Shown here: positions 1 to 5,434 of the stretch, one piece after another
Position numbering within the stretch: the stretch's first letter is position 1
Layout of the letters: every line of letters starts with the position of its first letter
DNA from: an uncultured Campylobacter sp.
Lineage (GTDB): Bacteria > Campylobacterota > Campylobacteria > Campylobacterales > Campylobacteraceae
Direction of reading: 5' to 3'
Length of the DNA stretch: 7,729 nucleotides
NCBI GenBank assembly: GCA_938036585.1
Contig: CALHQN010000203.1
Location: 1-7,729 of the forward strand
Notes under the pieces: model-generated
The model's input: the letters and a program-made list of their open reading frames with translations, nothing else
Databases searched by the model: none
What the model was told of the DNA's origin: nothing
Program-made: the position numbers and the translations under genes

Positions 1-676
1 ATTTAAATTTATCGGACAAACTCACGCTCTTGTCGGCATTTACCACAAAATTTAGCTCAATCGTGGAGGATGATAGCTTTGCCGCTTTTCCTAGCTGCGC
101 TTTTTCTTGTTCGGGCGTTAGTTGCGACAAATAAGCGGCTTCTTTCAAAAACATCGTAATCTCACCCATAGAATTTGTTTTGTTAATTCTAGAATCGCCG
201 GGCTTTAGTATTTCATCTTTTAACGTATCGTCACAATCAACTAGCATTTTTTGATCGTCATAATCTATTTTCCCTTTAGTCTTGAGCGTTTCTTGAAATT
301 TCGCATTGTTTATTTTGCAATGCTCGTTCGCTATCTTAAGCAGATCTTGCTTATCATAAGTCTTTCCTCCATAAAAGACCATGGCACTATCTAAAATACG
401 GCTCAACATATCTTGCTCGCGCTTTTTATTTGATTCTATAATATTTGCCAGTACTTTCTCCATATTCAGGTCGCAAACCATTTTGACCGTCTTTAATCCG
501 CCGTTTTCCTCTTTGCTCCACGTGATATTTTTACACATTTTCGAGCCCTCGATCGCCGTGCCGATACTCATCGACTTAAAATCGGGCAGAGTATAGTTTT
601 TCACGAGCTCTATTTCGTCCGCGCCGCATCCCGTAAAAATCAACGTCGCAAGCGCGACACCTAGTGCATATTTCAT
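1..676 (-). CDS. Secreted lipoprotein of unknown function (partial, C-terminus beyond the window)
   Basis: The frame is open for 225 codons from the ATG at 676 to the left edge. An AAGGAG ribosome site at 682-687 lies 5 bases before the ATG. The N-terminus MKYALGVALATLIFTGCGAD is a short lipoprotein signal peptide: Lys2, a hydrophobic core, then the lipobox FTGC with Cys17 as the predicted lipidated residue. The protein is therefore expected in the inner or outer membrane facing the periplasm. The mature part is hydrophilic, with four further cysteines (Cys48, Cys68, Cys120, Cys148). These could form two disulfides, and a C48...C68 pair brackets a segment with MCKNITWS and MVCDLN. That segment, after SIGTAIEG, recalls small periplasmic domains in other proteobacterial lipoproteins with a 'G.al....yCk...W' pattern, but this is only a resemblance. 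No catalytic motif is visible. It is transcribed away from terC, and a ten-base C tract at 714-723 lies upstream. That it is a real gene is near certain; its function is unknown. Confidence 0.88.
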   Translation of the reverse strand, partial: MKYALGVALATLIFTGCGADEIELVKNYTLPDFKSMSIGTAIEGSKMCKNITWSKEENGGLKTVKMVCDLNMEKVLANIIESNKKREQDMLSRILDSAMVFYGGKTYDKQDLLKIANEHCKINNAKFQETLKTKGKIDYDDQKMLVDCDDTLKDEILKPGDSRINKTNSMGEITMFLKEAAYLSQLTPEQEKAQLGKAAKLSSSTIELNFVVNADKSVSLSDKFK

Positions 677-701
677 CTTCGCTCCTTTGAGATAAATTAC
701 A

Positions 702-730
702 AAAATAATGCTTCCCCCCCCCCTGCTTAA
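702..730 (-). promoter_or_regulatory. Possible lipoprotein promoter with the G tract as spacer
   Basis: On the minus strand TATTTT (702-707) would be a -10 box and TTAAGC (725-730) a weak -35 box, 17 bases apart. The spacer would consist mostly of the G10 tract. Transcription would then start about 20 bases before the ATG. The -10 matches TATAAT at 4 of 6 positions and the -35 matches TTGACA at 3 of 6, so the assignment is tentative. It is supported mainly by geometry. Confidence 0.35.
714..723. repeat. Homopolymer C10 (G10 on the minus strand), candidate phase-variation tract
   Basis: Ten consecutive C on the plus strand read as G10 in the direction of the lipoprotein gene, 37 bases before its ATG. 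Homopolymeric G tracts of about this length are the known hypermutable switches of Campylobacter. Here the tract is outside the coding frame, so length changes would alter promoter spacing or the leader rather than the reading frame. It is by far the longest mononucleotide run in the window. Confidence 0.9.
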
Positions 731-965
731 AAACGGGTAAATTTAGAGCTGAAAATTTAAAATTTCGTCGTCAAAATTTCGCTCTCTCAATCCACGAAAT
801 TCTGCGCGCCGCAATTTTGCCGCGCATGCGGTGCTTTGCACCTTTTAGCGAAATAGTCTTGCGGTAAAATTCAAAGATAGCCCGTCCGCATCGCATCGCC
901 GAAATTCCACGCGCTGTTTCGCGCACAAAGGCGGTAAAATTTAGAAATTTTAACCAAACTTTCGC
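731..965. other. Divergent intergenic region without a convincing gene
   Basis: This stretch lies between the divergent lipoprotein and TerC genes (whole gap 677-1002). I see no open frame with a ribosome site. The 67-codon minus frame at 771-974 has no Shine-Dalgarno sequence and reads as filler. A small perfect hairpin, GGTGC-TTT-GCACC at 830-842, is followed by TTTT, but no gene runs into it from the left. The rest is mixed AAATTT-type spacer and GC-rich sequence. Confidence 0.5.
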
Positions 966-971
966 TATCAT
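966..971 (+). promoter_or_regulatory. Candidate -10 box of the TerC-family gene
   Basis: TATCAT matches TATAAT at 5 of 6 positions and lies 31 bases before the ATG at 1003. The T-rich stretch upstream (938-951) is what Campylobacter sigma-70 promoters usually have in place of a strict -35 box. AAAGGA at 992-997 serves as ribosome site. Confidence 0.4.
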
Positions 972-1002
972 CACGGCTTAAATTTTCACCCAAAGGAAAC
1001 CG

Positions 1003-1722
1003 ATGTTTGAATGGATCGCCTCACCCGAGGCATGGATCAGCCTGGCGACGCTCACGGGGCTTGAGATCGTGCTTGGCATCGACAATATCATCTTTATCGC
1101 GATTTTGTGCGGCCGCCTGCCCGAGGCGCAGCGCGGACGTGCCCGTATAATGGGGCTTGCGCTTGCGATGTTCACGCGCATACTGCTGCTTCTTAGCCTA
1201 AGCTGGATCATGGGGCTAACCAAGCCGCTATTTAGCGTGCTTGCGCGCGATTTTAGCGGACGCGACCTCGTGCTGATCGGCGGCGGATTGTTTTTACTCG
1301 TCAAATCCACGCTCGAGATCCACTCCAGCGCCACCGGCGAGGCACACGAGCGCAGCGCTAGCAGCGGCAAGGCAAGCTTCGGCGGCACGCTCGTGCAGAT
1401 CGCCGTTTTGGACATCATCTTTTCGCTCGACAGCGTCATCACCGCCGTGGGCATGGCACAGCACCTACCTGTGATGATCCTCGCAGTGATCATCGCCGTG
1501 GGCGTGATGATGCTCGCTAGCGGCGCGATCGCGCGCTTCGTGGACACAAACCCGACGATCAAAATTTTAGCGCTTGCGTTTTTAATTTTGGTGGGCGTCT
1601 CGCTGATCGCCGACGGGCTAGGCTTTCATATACCTAAGGGCTACATCTACTTCTCGATGGCGTTTTCGCTGCTGGTGGAGCTCATCAATATTCAGATCCG
1701 CAAAAAATCCACCGCGAAATAG
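1003..1722 (+). CDS. TerC family integral membrane protein (YgdQ-like, predicted metal ion exporter)
   Basis: The product has 239 residues, about the length of E. coli YgdQ (237). It is a multi-pass inner-membrane protein with hydrophobic spans near residues 13-35, 48-72, 88-104, 128-150, 154-175, 188-205 and 215-232. The two diagnostic acidic repeats of the TerC/LysE-like fold are intact: LEIVLGIDNIIF (Glu21, Asp27, Asn28) and VLDIIFSLDSVITA (Asp137, Asp143, Ser144). They form the presumed ion-binding centre. The C-terminal HIPKGYIYFSMAFS block is also typical of the YgdQ subgroup. TerC proteins are linked to manganese or other metal export and, in ter operons, to tellurite resistance. There are no other ter genes here, so metal homeostasis is the better guess. 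The start is the ATG after AAAGGA. The next gene begins about 34 bases after the stop, so co-transcription is likely. Confidence 0.93.
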   Translation: MFEWIASPEAWISLATLTGLEIVLGIDNIIFIAILCGRLPEAQRGRARIMGLALAMFTRILLLLSLSWIMGLTKPLFSVLARDFSGRDLVLIGGGLFLLVKSTLEIHSSATGEAHERSASSGKASFGGTLVQIAVLDIIFSLDSVITAVGMAQHLPVMILAVIIAVGVMMLASGAIARFVDTNPTIKILALAFLILVGVSLIADGLGFHIPKGYIYFSMAFSLLVELINIQIRKKSTAK

Positions 1723-1756
1723 AGGAGTGGAATTTTGCGAGATCTCAAAGGCGCGC

Positions 1757-2320
1757 ATGGGTTTTGCTAAATTTCTTTCGCCGCGACGTATCAAGCTTGC
1801 TCGTGGCATGGTTCGAAATTTCAAGCTAGAGCCCGCGGCTGCAGACACGGCGAAATTTAGCTTTACGCTGGAGCGCTTGCGCTTTGCGGGAAATTTGGAC
1901 TTAAAAAGAGACGGACTCTATCTGCCGATACGCGAGAGCGACGAGCTGGCGGTGATATATGAGGCTTCGAGCTCAAATTCCGCCCGCGAAGCTTTGAGAG
2001 GCTTAAATTCCAGCCCCAGCGCTTTAAGCAGCGCCGATTTAAGTGGTGAAAATTCCGCAGAGCGCCCTAGCTGCGAAGTTTCAAGTAGCGGAAATTCCGC
2101 TGCCGCAAATTCAAACCGCGACGCATATAGCGATACGGCGACAAGTGCGCGCCAAAATTCTACAGCATCTGATTTATCGGACAAAGATCGCAGCGGTATA
2201 AATTCCGTCGCTTTGGGTTTTTATCCGCAAAGATTTAAGCGGCTCCCTATCTTTAAATTCTACCCACGAGGAGCACGGCGCTTCGATAAACCTCGCCGTA
2301 TCTCCGCTAGATTTTGTTAA
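1757..2320 (+). CDS. Unrecognised protein, N-terminal part of a frame-split membrane protein
   Basis: I do not recognise this family. The ATG at 1757 is preferred because AAAGG ends 5 bases before it. An in-frame GTG at 1727 abuts GAGGAG with no spacing. From 1757 the product is 187 residues: a basic start (GFAKFLSPRRIKLARGMVRN), then a segment with FTLERLRFAGNLDLKRDG and LYLPIRESDELAVIYEA that looks like folded protein. From about residue 72 it becomes an Asn/Ser/Ala-rich low-complexity tract. The true coding frame appears to switch to frame 3 somewhere in 2202-2255. After that point this frame turns into Arg/Phe-rich sequence (such as RGARRFDKPRRIS) that looks non-coding and stops at 2320. 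Frame 3 meanwhile reads sensibly into the downstream frame. I infer a single ancestral gene, 1757-3200, with one extra base. It is either a pseudogene, a sequencing error or a switch. The gene follows terC in the same direction. Confidence 0.6.
   Translation: MGFAKFLSPRRIKLARGMVRNFKLEPAAADTAKFSFTLERLRFAGNLDLKRDGLYLPIRESDELAVIYEASSSNSAREALRGLNSSPSALSSADLSGENSAERPSCEVSSSGNSAAANSNRDAYSDTATSARQNSTASDLSDKDRSGINSVALGFYPQRFKRLPIFKFYPRGARRFDKPRRISARFC
1975..2206 (+). repeat. In-frame AATTC word tract encoding Asn-Ser
   Basis: The word AAATTC occurs seven times, with AAT codons at 1976, 2006, 2051, 2093, 2108, 2156 and 2201. Every copy is in the same frame, so each gives Asn-Ser, and several are followed by GC-containing Ala or Ser codons (AATTCCGC). 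Spacings are 30, 45, 42, 15, 48 and 45 bases, all multiples of three. The protein between the copies is also rich in Ser and Ala. This is a degenerate interspersed repeat, not a tandem array. Confidence 0.75.
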
Positions 2321-2333
2321 TCTAAGCCTAGGC

Positions 2334-3200
2334 GTGCAGCGCTGGAAGGATGCCGGTAGCACGGCACTCGCCGCGATATTCGCAGCCTTCGGCGTAGCGC
2401 TAGCTGCGATGAGCATCTACTGCATAATTTTTATCTTTGATGCAAGGGCTCCTGCGGGACTGCTAGCCCTGCTCATCCTCGCGCCTTTTGCGTATTGCAG
2501 CTTCAAGTTTATGCGAAGAGACTGGCGCGCCGCGAAGTTTGGACGCATATTTGCGGCTCTCGCGCACTCCAAAGAGCCCAAGCGAAGCGGCGAAGCGGAA
2601 GGCTACGCCAGCGGCGTGCGCGTGCTAAAAGGCAATGACGTTTATTATTTTGGCTTCGCGCTGGACGGGCTGTATTTATCGGGCGCTAGCAAGCGGCGTA
2701 TCGTCTCCGGCGGGATACGCGCGAATCAAAATTTAGCGGAGTTTGCGGACGGCGAGAATTCTGCGGAATTTAAGAATTTAAACGCAGAAAATTCTGCGAG
2801 CGTTAAAAATTTTGCGAAATCAACGAATTCTGCAAGCTCTGTAAATTCTACTAGCGTAGCAAATTCTATAAATTCCGCCAGCTCTGCCGAAGCCGCGGCA
2901 CCCGCCAAGGCGAAGGACGCCCCGCAGAGCTTTGAGCTGCAAAACGGCGATATTCTCCGCGCTCGCTACAAAGACTACCGCGTTAGCGGGCTTTGGAATC
3001 AAAGCCGCGGCATGAAGCTAGGCGATACGCGCAGCGGACTTCGGCGCGCAACGGATTTTATCACAGCTGTGGCGCTGCAACTCGGTCTGCGTTTAGGCGG
3101 AGGGCTCGTGCTGACGTGGCTCGGCGATCACATCGGCGGCTCCTTCGGCAACGCCCTAAGTTTCATCGGATTTTTGCTGCTGCTTAGCCTTATGCTTTGA
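2334..3200 (+). CDS. Unrecognised membrane protein, C-terminal part of the frame-split gene
   Basis: The 288-codon frame is given from its first usual start codon, GTG 2334, but that GTG has no ribosome site. The same frame is open back to 2202 and reads sensibly there (LSGSLSLNSTHEEHGAS, INLAVSPLDFVNLSLG). It therefore probably continues the upstream half rather than starting anew. It has two membrane spans near residues 9-35 and 38-58, then a basic loop (FMRRDWRAAKFGR). A soluble segment follows with GVRVLKGNDVYYFGFALDG. Residues 130-195 form a low-complexity Asn-Ser-Ala tract. After FELQNGDILRARYKDYRVSG comes a C-terminal Gly-rich hydrophobic pair near 241-262 and 272-288. The phrases DGLYLP in the first half and DGLYLSG here hint at related segments on either side of the membrane. 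No known domain or catalytic motif is recognised, and I assign no function. Confidence 0.65.
   Translation: MQRWKDAGSTALAAIFAAFGVALAAMSIYCIIFIFDARAPAGLLALLILAPFAYCSFKFMRRDWRAAKFGRIFAALAHSKEPKRSGEAEGYASGVRVLKGNDVYYFGFALDGLYLSGASKRRIVSGGIRANQNLAEFADGENSAEFKNLNAENSASVKNFAKSTNSASSVNSTSVANSINSASSAEAAAPAKAKDAPQSFELQNGDILRARYKDYRVSGLWNQSRGMKLGDTRSGLRRATDFITAVALQLGLRLGGGLVLTWLGDHIGGSFGNALSFIGFLLLLSLML
2755..2880 (+). repeat. Second in-frame AATTC word tract encoding Asn-Ser-Ala
   Basis: AAT codons of AATTC words lie at 2757, 2790, 2826, 2844, 2862 and 2871, all in the frame of the second half. Spacings are 33, 36, 18, 18 and 9 bases. Most copies are AATTCTGC or AATTCCGC and encode Asn-Ser-Ala or Asn-Ser-Thr. 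It is the same word as in the upstream tract but in frame 3 instead of frame 2. This is one argument that the two halves belong to one protein separated by a frameshift. Confidence 0.75.
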
Positions 3201-3328
3201 AAGGCGAATTTCAAACGGCAGCCTCCCGTAATTTTGCAACTTCAAGCAATTTCAAATTTCGGAATTTCGCAGAATTCTGCAGCGAGCGGATTCGGCTCTT
3301 AAATTTCACGGTCTATAATTTTAAATAC

Positions 3329-3357
3329 GGAATGTGAAAAATTTTAAATTTCATTCC
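3329..3357. terminator. Weak hairpin downstream of the split gene
   Basis: GGAATG (3329-3334) pairs with CATTCC (3352-3357) and AAA pairs with TTT after a two-base bulge, closing an AT-rich loop. It lies about 130 bases after the stop at 3200 and is followed only by an interrupted run (AAAATTCTTTT). As a terminator it is weak. It may be only a consequence of AAATTT-rich sequence. Confidence 0.25.
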
Positions 3358-3419
3358 AAAATTCTTTTAAAATTTAGCTCCATTGCCGATTTTTTATCTC
3401 AAGATTAAACGGACGACGA

Positions 3420-3450
3420 TTGTCTTAAACTAAGGATTTTTCGCTACAAT
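3420..3450 (+). promoter_or_regulatory. Candidate promoter of the 140-residue protein gene
   Basis: TACAAT (3445-3450) matches TATAAT at 5 of 6 positions, 23 bases before the ATG. TTGTCT (3420-3425) is a partial -35 at a long 19-base spacing. AAGGAGA at 3463-3469 is a strong ribosome site 4 bases before the ATG. The rest of the 3201-3473 gap holds no gene. It contains a perfect palindrome, GCAGAATTCTGC, at 3269-3280 and a TATAAT at 3314-3319 with no gene close behind it. Confidence 0.45.
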
Positions 3451-3473
3451 TGGCTTTTATTTAAGGAGAGATT

Positions 3474-3896
3474 ATGGATAAACAAAGTGCATTAGAGTTT
3501 TTAAAGAGCCGCCAGCCGATGCCTGACGACGGCGAGATCACTAGCGAGCTAGCGCAGAGCTACGCGCAGGTAGCGGAGTTTTTTACCGCAAACCCGGACG
3601 CAGAGGCGCTGCCGCTATTTTTTGGGAGTCTGACAAGCGGCGACGGCGCGGGCAGCTTCCCGCTTTTAGAAGGGGTGCTGCTGTCCGCGGATCGTAGCGC
3701 CGCGATAAAGGCGCTTTGCGACGCGCTGCAAAACGAGCATTCCAGCGCGGGCGCTAGATTTTGGGCGACGCTTTTTAGCGTAAATTTTATCTGCGACGAG
3801 GTGGTTGGCGCGCTCGAAGCATCGCTAAAATACGCGAGCGAGGATATGAAGGAGTTGATCAAAGAGCAGATCGAGATGTTTCGGCAGATGCTCTAG
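3474..3896 (+). CDS. Small acidic protein of unknown function (140 residues)
   Basis: The start is well defined by AAGGAGA four bases upstream, and codon use resembles the neighbouring genes, so the gene is real. The product has no signal peptide and no membrane segment and should be cytoplasmic. It is acidic and looks mainly helical: helices near residues 3-12 and 22-38, a central part with PLFFGSLTSGDGAG and FPLLEGVLLSADRSAAIKAL, and a last amphipathic stretch ending KELIKEQIEMFRQML. The spaced helical segments recall HEAT-like or small immunity-type proteins, but I recognise no family motif and assign no function. It stands alone, with its own promoter upstream and a convergent kinase gene 0.5 kb downstream. 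Confidence 0.85.
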   Translation: MDKQSALEFLKSRQPMPDDGEITSELAQSYAQVAEFFTANPDAEALPLFFGSLTSGDGAGSFPLLEGVLLSADRSAAIKALCDALQNEHSSAGARFWATLFSVNFICDEVVGALEASLKYASEDMKELIKEQIEMFRQML

Positions 3897-4429
3897 GCTC
3901 TAAATTTAATGCAGCGCGCGCTTTGAAAGGCGCCAAAAAGATAGAATTTACGTAGAATTTTATCTTAAATTTAAAGGCGCGCCGCGATTTTGAATTATAA
4001 ATTTGATCGCACGGCATCTCTGTGCGGCTCATACGTCACCGCCTTTTGCCGCTTGAATCGTGGATATTAGAAACGGAGATGCCGGTCAAAGCACCGCTGG
4101 AGAAACACACGGTTGCCGTTTAAACCCGCGCCCAAAAAGTCTAGAAAGTGAAATTTTGCCGATCAAAAAGCTAGGAATCGCAGAAAATTTGGATTTAAAT
4201 TTGGACAAAAATTCCATCAAACGCACAGCCAAAGCCCAAAGCGTTTTAAATTTACGGATAGATTTATCATGCCGCATCTTGCCGCGCCGCGTAAATTTTA
4301 AAATTTGCGGCGATGAAATTTAAGCCCTATCTTGCGCGACCGACTTTCACGCAGCAATTCAAATTTAAAATTTTACTCGGCAAAATTCTAAAATAACACG
4401 AAAACTCTAAAGCCTCAAATTTTAAGCGT
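3897..4429. other. Convergent intergenic region with palindromes, no convincing gene
   Basis: The gap separates the 140-residue gene from the convergent kinase gene. Shortly after the upstream stop there is a GC hairpin (3916-3933) without a T run. A 9-base inverted repeat, CGGCATCTC (4012-4020) and GAGATGCCG (4076-4084), brackets 55 bases. The 87-codon plus frame at 4060-4323 and the 63-codon minus frame at 4086-4277 lie opposite each other, lack ribosome sites and look like chance. Direct copies of TAGAATTT lie near 3941-3960. The rest is AAATTT-rich spacer. Confidence 0.5.
4285..4312. terminator. Large palindrome, possible bidirectional terminator
   Basis: CGCCGC (4285-4290) pairs with GCGGCG (4307-4312). 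Between them, after a GT bulge, lies the perfect palindrome AAATTTTAAAATTT (4293-4306). The whole forms a 13-base-pair stem with a GC base and an AT top, between two convergent genes. The same AAATTTTAAAATTT sequence recurs beside the terminator at 7533-7546. There is no classical T run, so termination is inferred from position and symmetry. Confidence 0.35.
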
Positions 4430-5260
4430 CTAAATTTTTCTTATGAGCTCGGGGATTACGACCTCAAAATCGACCCCTTCGTAGTCCTTACGCTCCTCGT
4501 CGCTCATCGTTTCTTTGATAGTGCTGACGACGAAATCCGCAGCGATGCGAACCGCGGTTTCCAGCGACTTGCCGCGCATTATCGCGCCGAAGGCTACGGC
4601 GGCGAAAATATCGCCGGTACCGTTAAATTTAACTGGCAGCAGCTCGTGAAAATACTCGTTCGTCCTGCCCGTGCGTGCATCATAGCTGAAAACTCCGCAC
4701 TGATCGGCGATGTAGCCGATGCCCTTTAAAATAACCTGCCTGGCGCCCAGCTCTCGAAGCCTTGCAAGCAGATCCATGATGAAATCCCTATCTGCGTCCT
4801 CTCGGTACGGCACGCCTGTAATCGCGCAGGCCTCGGTGATGTTGGGCGTAATGACGTCGGCTTGAGCGCACAGAAGCGCCATCATACGGGCAAAATCCTC
4901 GTTAAAGCCAGGATAAAATACGCCGTTATCGCCCATACAAGGATCGACCAAAATGGTCTTACCCGCGCCGCCGAAGCTCGCAAATAGCTCGCTCATAATC
5001 TCGATCTGTGCCGCCGAGCCCAAAAAGCCCGTGTAGATGCCGTCAAATACCACTCCGCGGTCTTTCCAATGCGCCATAATCGCGCGTATTTGAGAGCTTA
5101 GATCGCAAAAGGTGTAGCCCGAAAAGCCCGTATGCATCGATAAAACCGCCGTAGGGATCACACTCGTGCTCATCCCCATCGCGCTAAGTATCGGCAAGGC
5201 GACGGTCAGAGAAACCTTGCCCACGCAGGATATATCTTGAACGGTAAGAACTTTTTTCAT
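4430..5260 (-). CDS. pdxY: Pyridoxal/pyridoxamine kinase (PfkB/ribokinase-like, PdxY/PdxK type)
   Basis: It phosphorylates pyridoxal, pyridoxamine or pyridoxine with ATP to give the B6 coenzyme forms in vitamin B6 salvage, in the cytoplasm. From the ATG at 5260 it has 276 residues, normal for the family. The N-terminus VLTVQDISCVGKVSLTVALP and the following IPTAVLSMHTGF are the substrate-side signature of pyridoxal kinases. VDPCMGDNG (about 105-113) and ITPNITEA (about 137-144) are conserved core strands. FNGTGDIFAA (about 212-221) carries the anion-hole GTGD with the catalytic Asp at about 217. A GTG three bases earlier (5263) is possible, but AGGA is better spaced from the ATG. The sequence resembles Firmicutes-type pyridoxamine kinases more than proteobacterial PdxY, which may point to transfer. 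It is divergent from the prenyltransferase gene. PdxY against PdxK naming is uncertain. Confidence 0.9.
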   Translation of the reverse strand: MKKVLTVQDISCVGKVSLTVALPILSAMGMSTSVIPTAVLSMHTGFSGYTFCDLSSQIRAIMAHWKDRGVVFDGIYTGFLGSAAQIEIMSELFASFGGAGKTILVDPCMGDNGVFYPGFNEDFARMMALLCAQADVITPNITEACAITGVPYREDADRDFIMDLLARLRELGARQVILKGIGYIADQCGVFSYDARTGRTNEYFHELLPVKFNGTGDIFAAVAFGAIMRGKSLETAVRIAADFVVSTIKETMSDEERKDYEGVDFEVVIPELIRKI

Positions 5261-5285
5261 CACAATTCCTAAAATTTTTGGCTCT

Positions 5286-5291
5286 ATTTTA
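5286..5291 (-). promoter_or_regulatory. Candidate -10 box of the pyridoxal kinase gene
   Basis: TAAAAT on the minus strand lies 25 bases before the ATG at 5260, with an A/T-rich stretch (5297-5311) upstream instead of a clear -35 box. It sits in the 174-base divergent gap shared with the prenyltransferase gene. I find no equally clear -10 box for the rightward gene. Confidence 0.35.
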
Positions 5292-5434
5292 CCGCTATTT
5301 ATATTAAAAAGGCGAATTTAAATAAAATTTACTCTACGAATAGTCTAAATTTATATTATTTTTGGCGTTTTTCCGCTAAATTTTATCTCGGGTTCGCCGT
5401 AAATTCGGCTCTAAAAATCAACAAAAGGTAAAAA

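Noticed and set aside
381..596. Plus-strand frame of 71 codons
   Set aside because: It lies antisense within the lipoprotein gene, which has a signal peptide, lipobox and ribosome site.
830..846. Hairpin GGTGC-TTT-GCACC with TTTT, terminator-like
   Set aside because: Only five base pairs and four T, and no gene reads into it on the plus strand.
771..974. Minus-strand frame of 67 codons in the divergent gap
   Set aside because: No ribosome site and a composition typical of translated spacer. It would also overlap the terC promoter.
978..1562. Minus-strand frame of 194 codons
   Set aside because: It is the antisense of the TerC gene, whose motifs are certain. The translation is Ser/Ile/Met-rich filler with no ribosome site.
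1975..2880. Regularly recurring AATTC words considered as a CRISPR or iteron array
   Set aside because: Repeat units are only 5-9 bases, spacings are irregular apart from multiples of three, and they lie in frame in a coding region.
2334..3200. Independent gene starting at GTG 2334
   Set aside because: There is no ribosome site, and the same frame carries sensible protein upstream to 2202, so it is better seen as the continuation of the upstream half.
4022..4123. GTG frame of 33 codons ending MPVKAPLEKHTVAV
   Set aside because: It reads well but has no ribosome site, and part of it is set by the inverted repeat. It is too short to support.
4060..4323. 87-codon plus frame and its 63-codon minus counterpart (4086-4277)
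   Set aside because: Neither has a ribosome site or motif. They overlap each other and include AAATTT spacer and the palindrome at 4285-4312.
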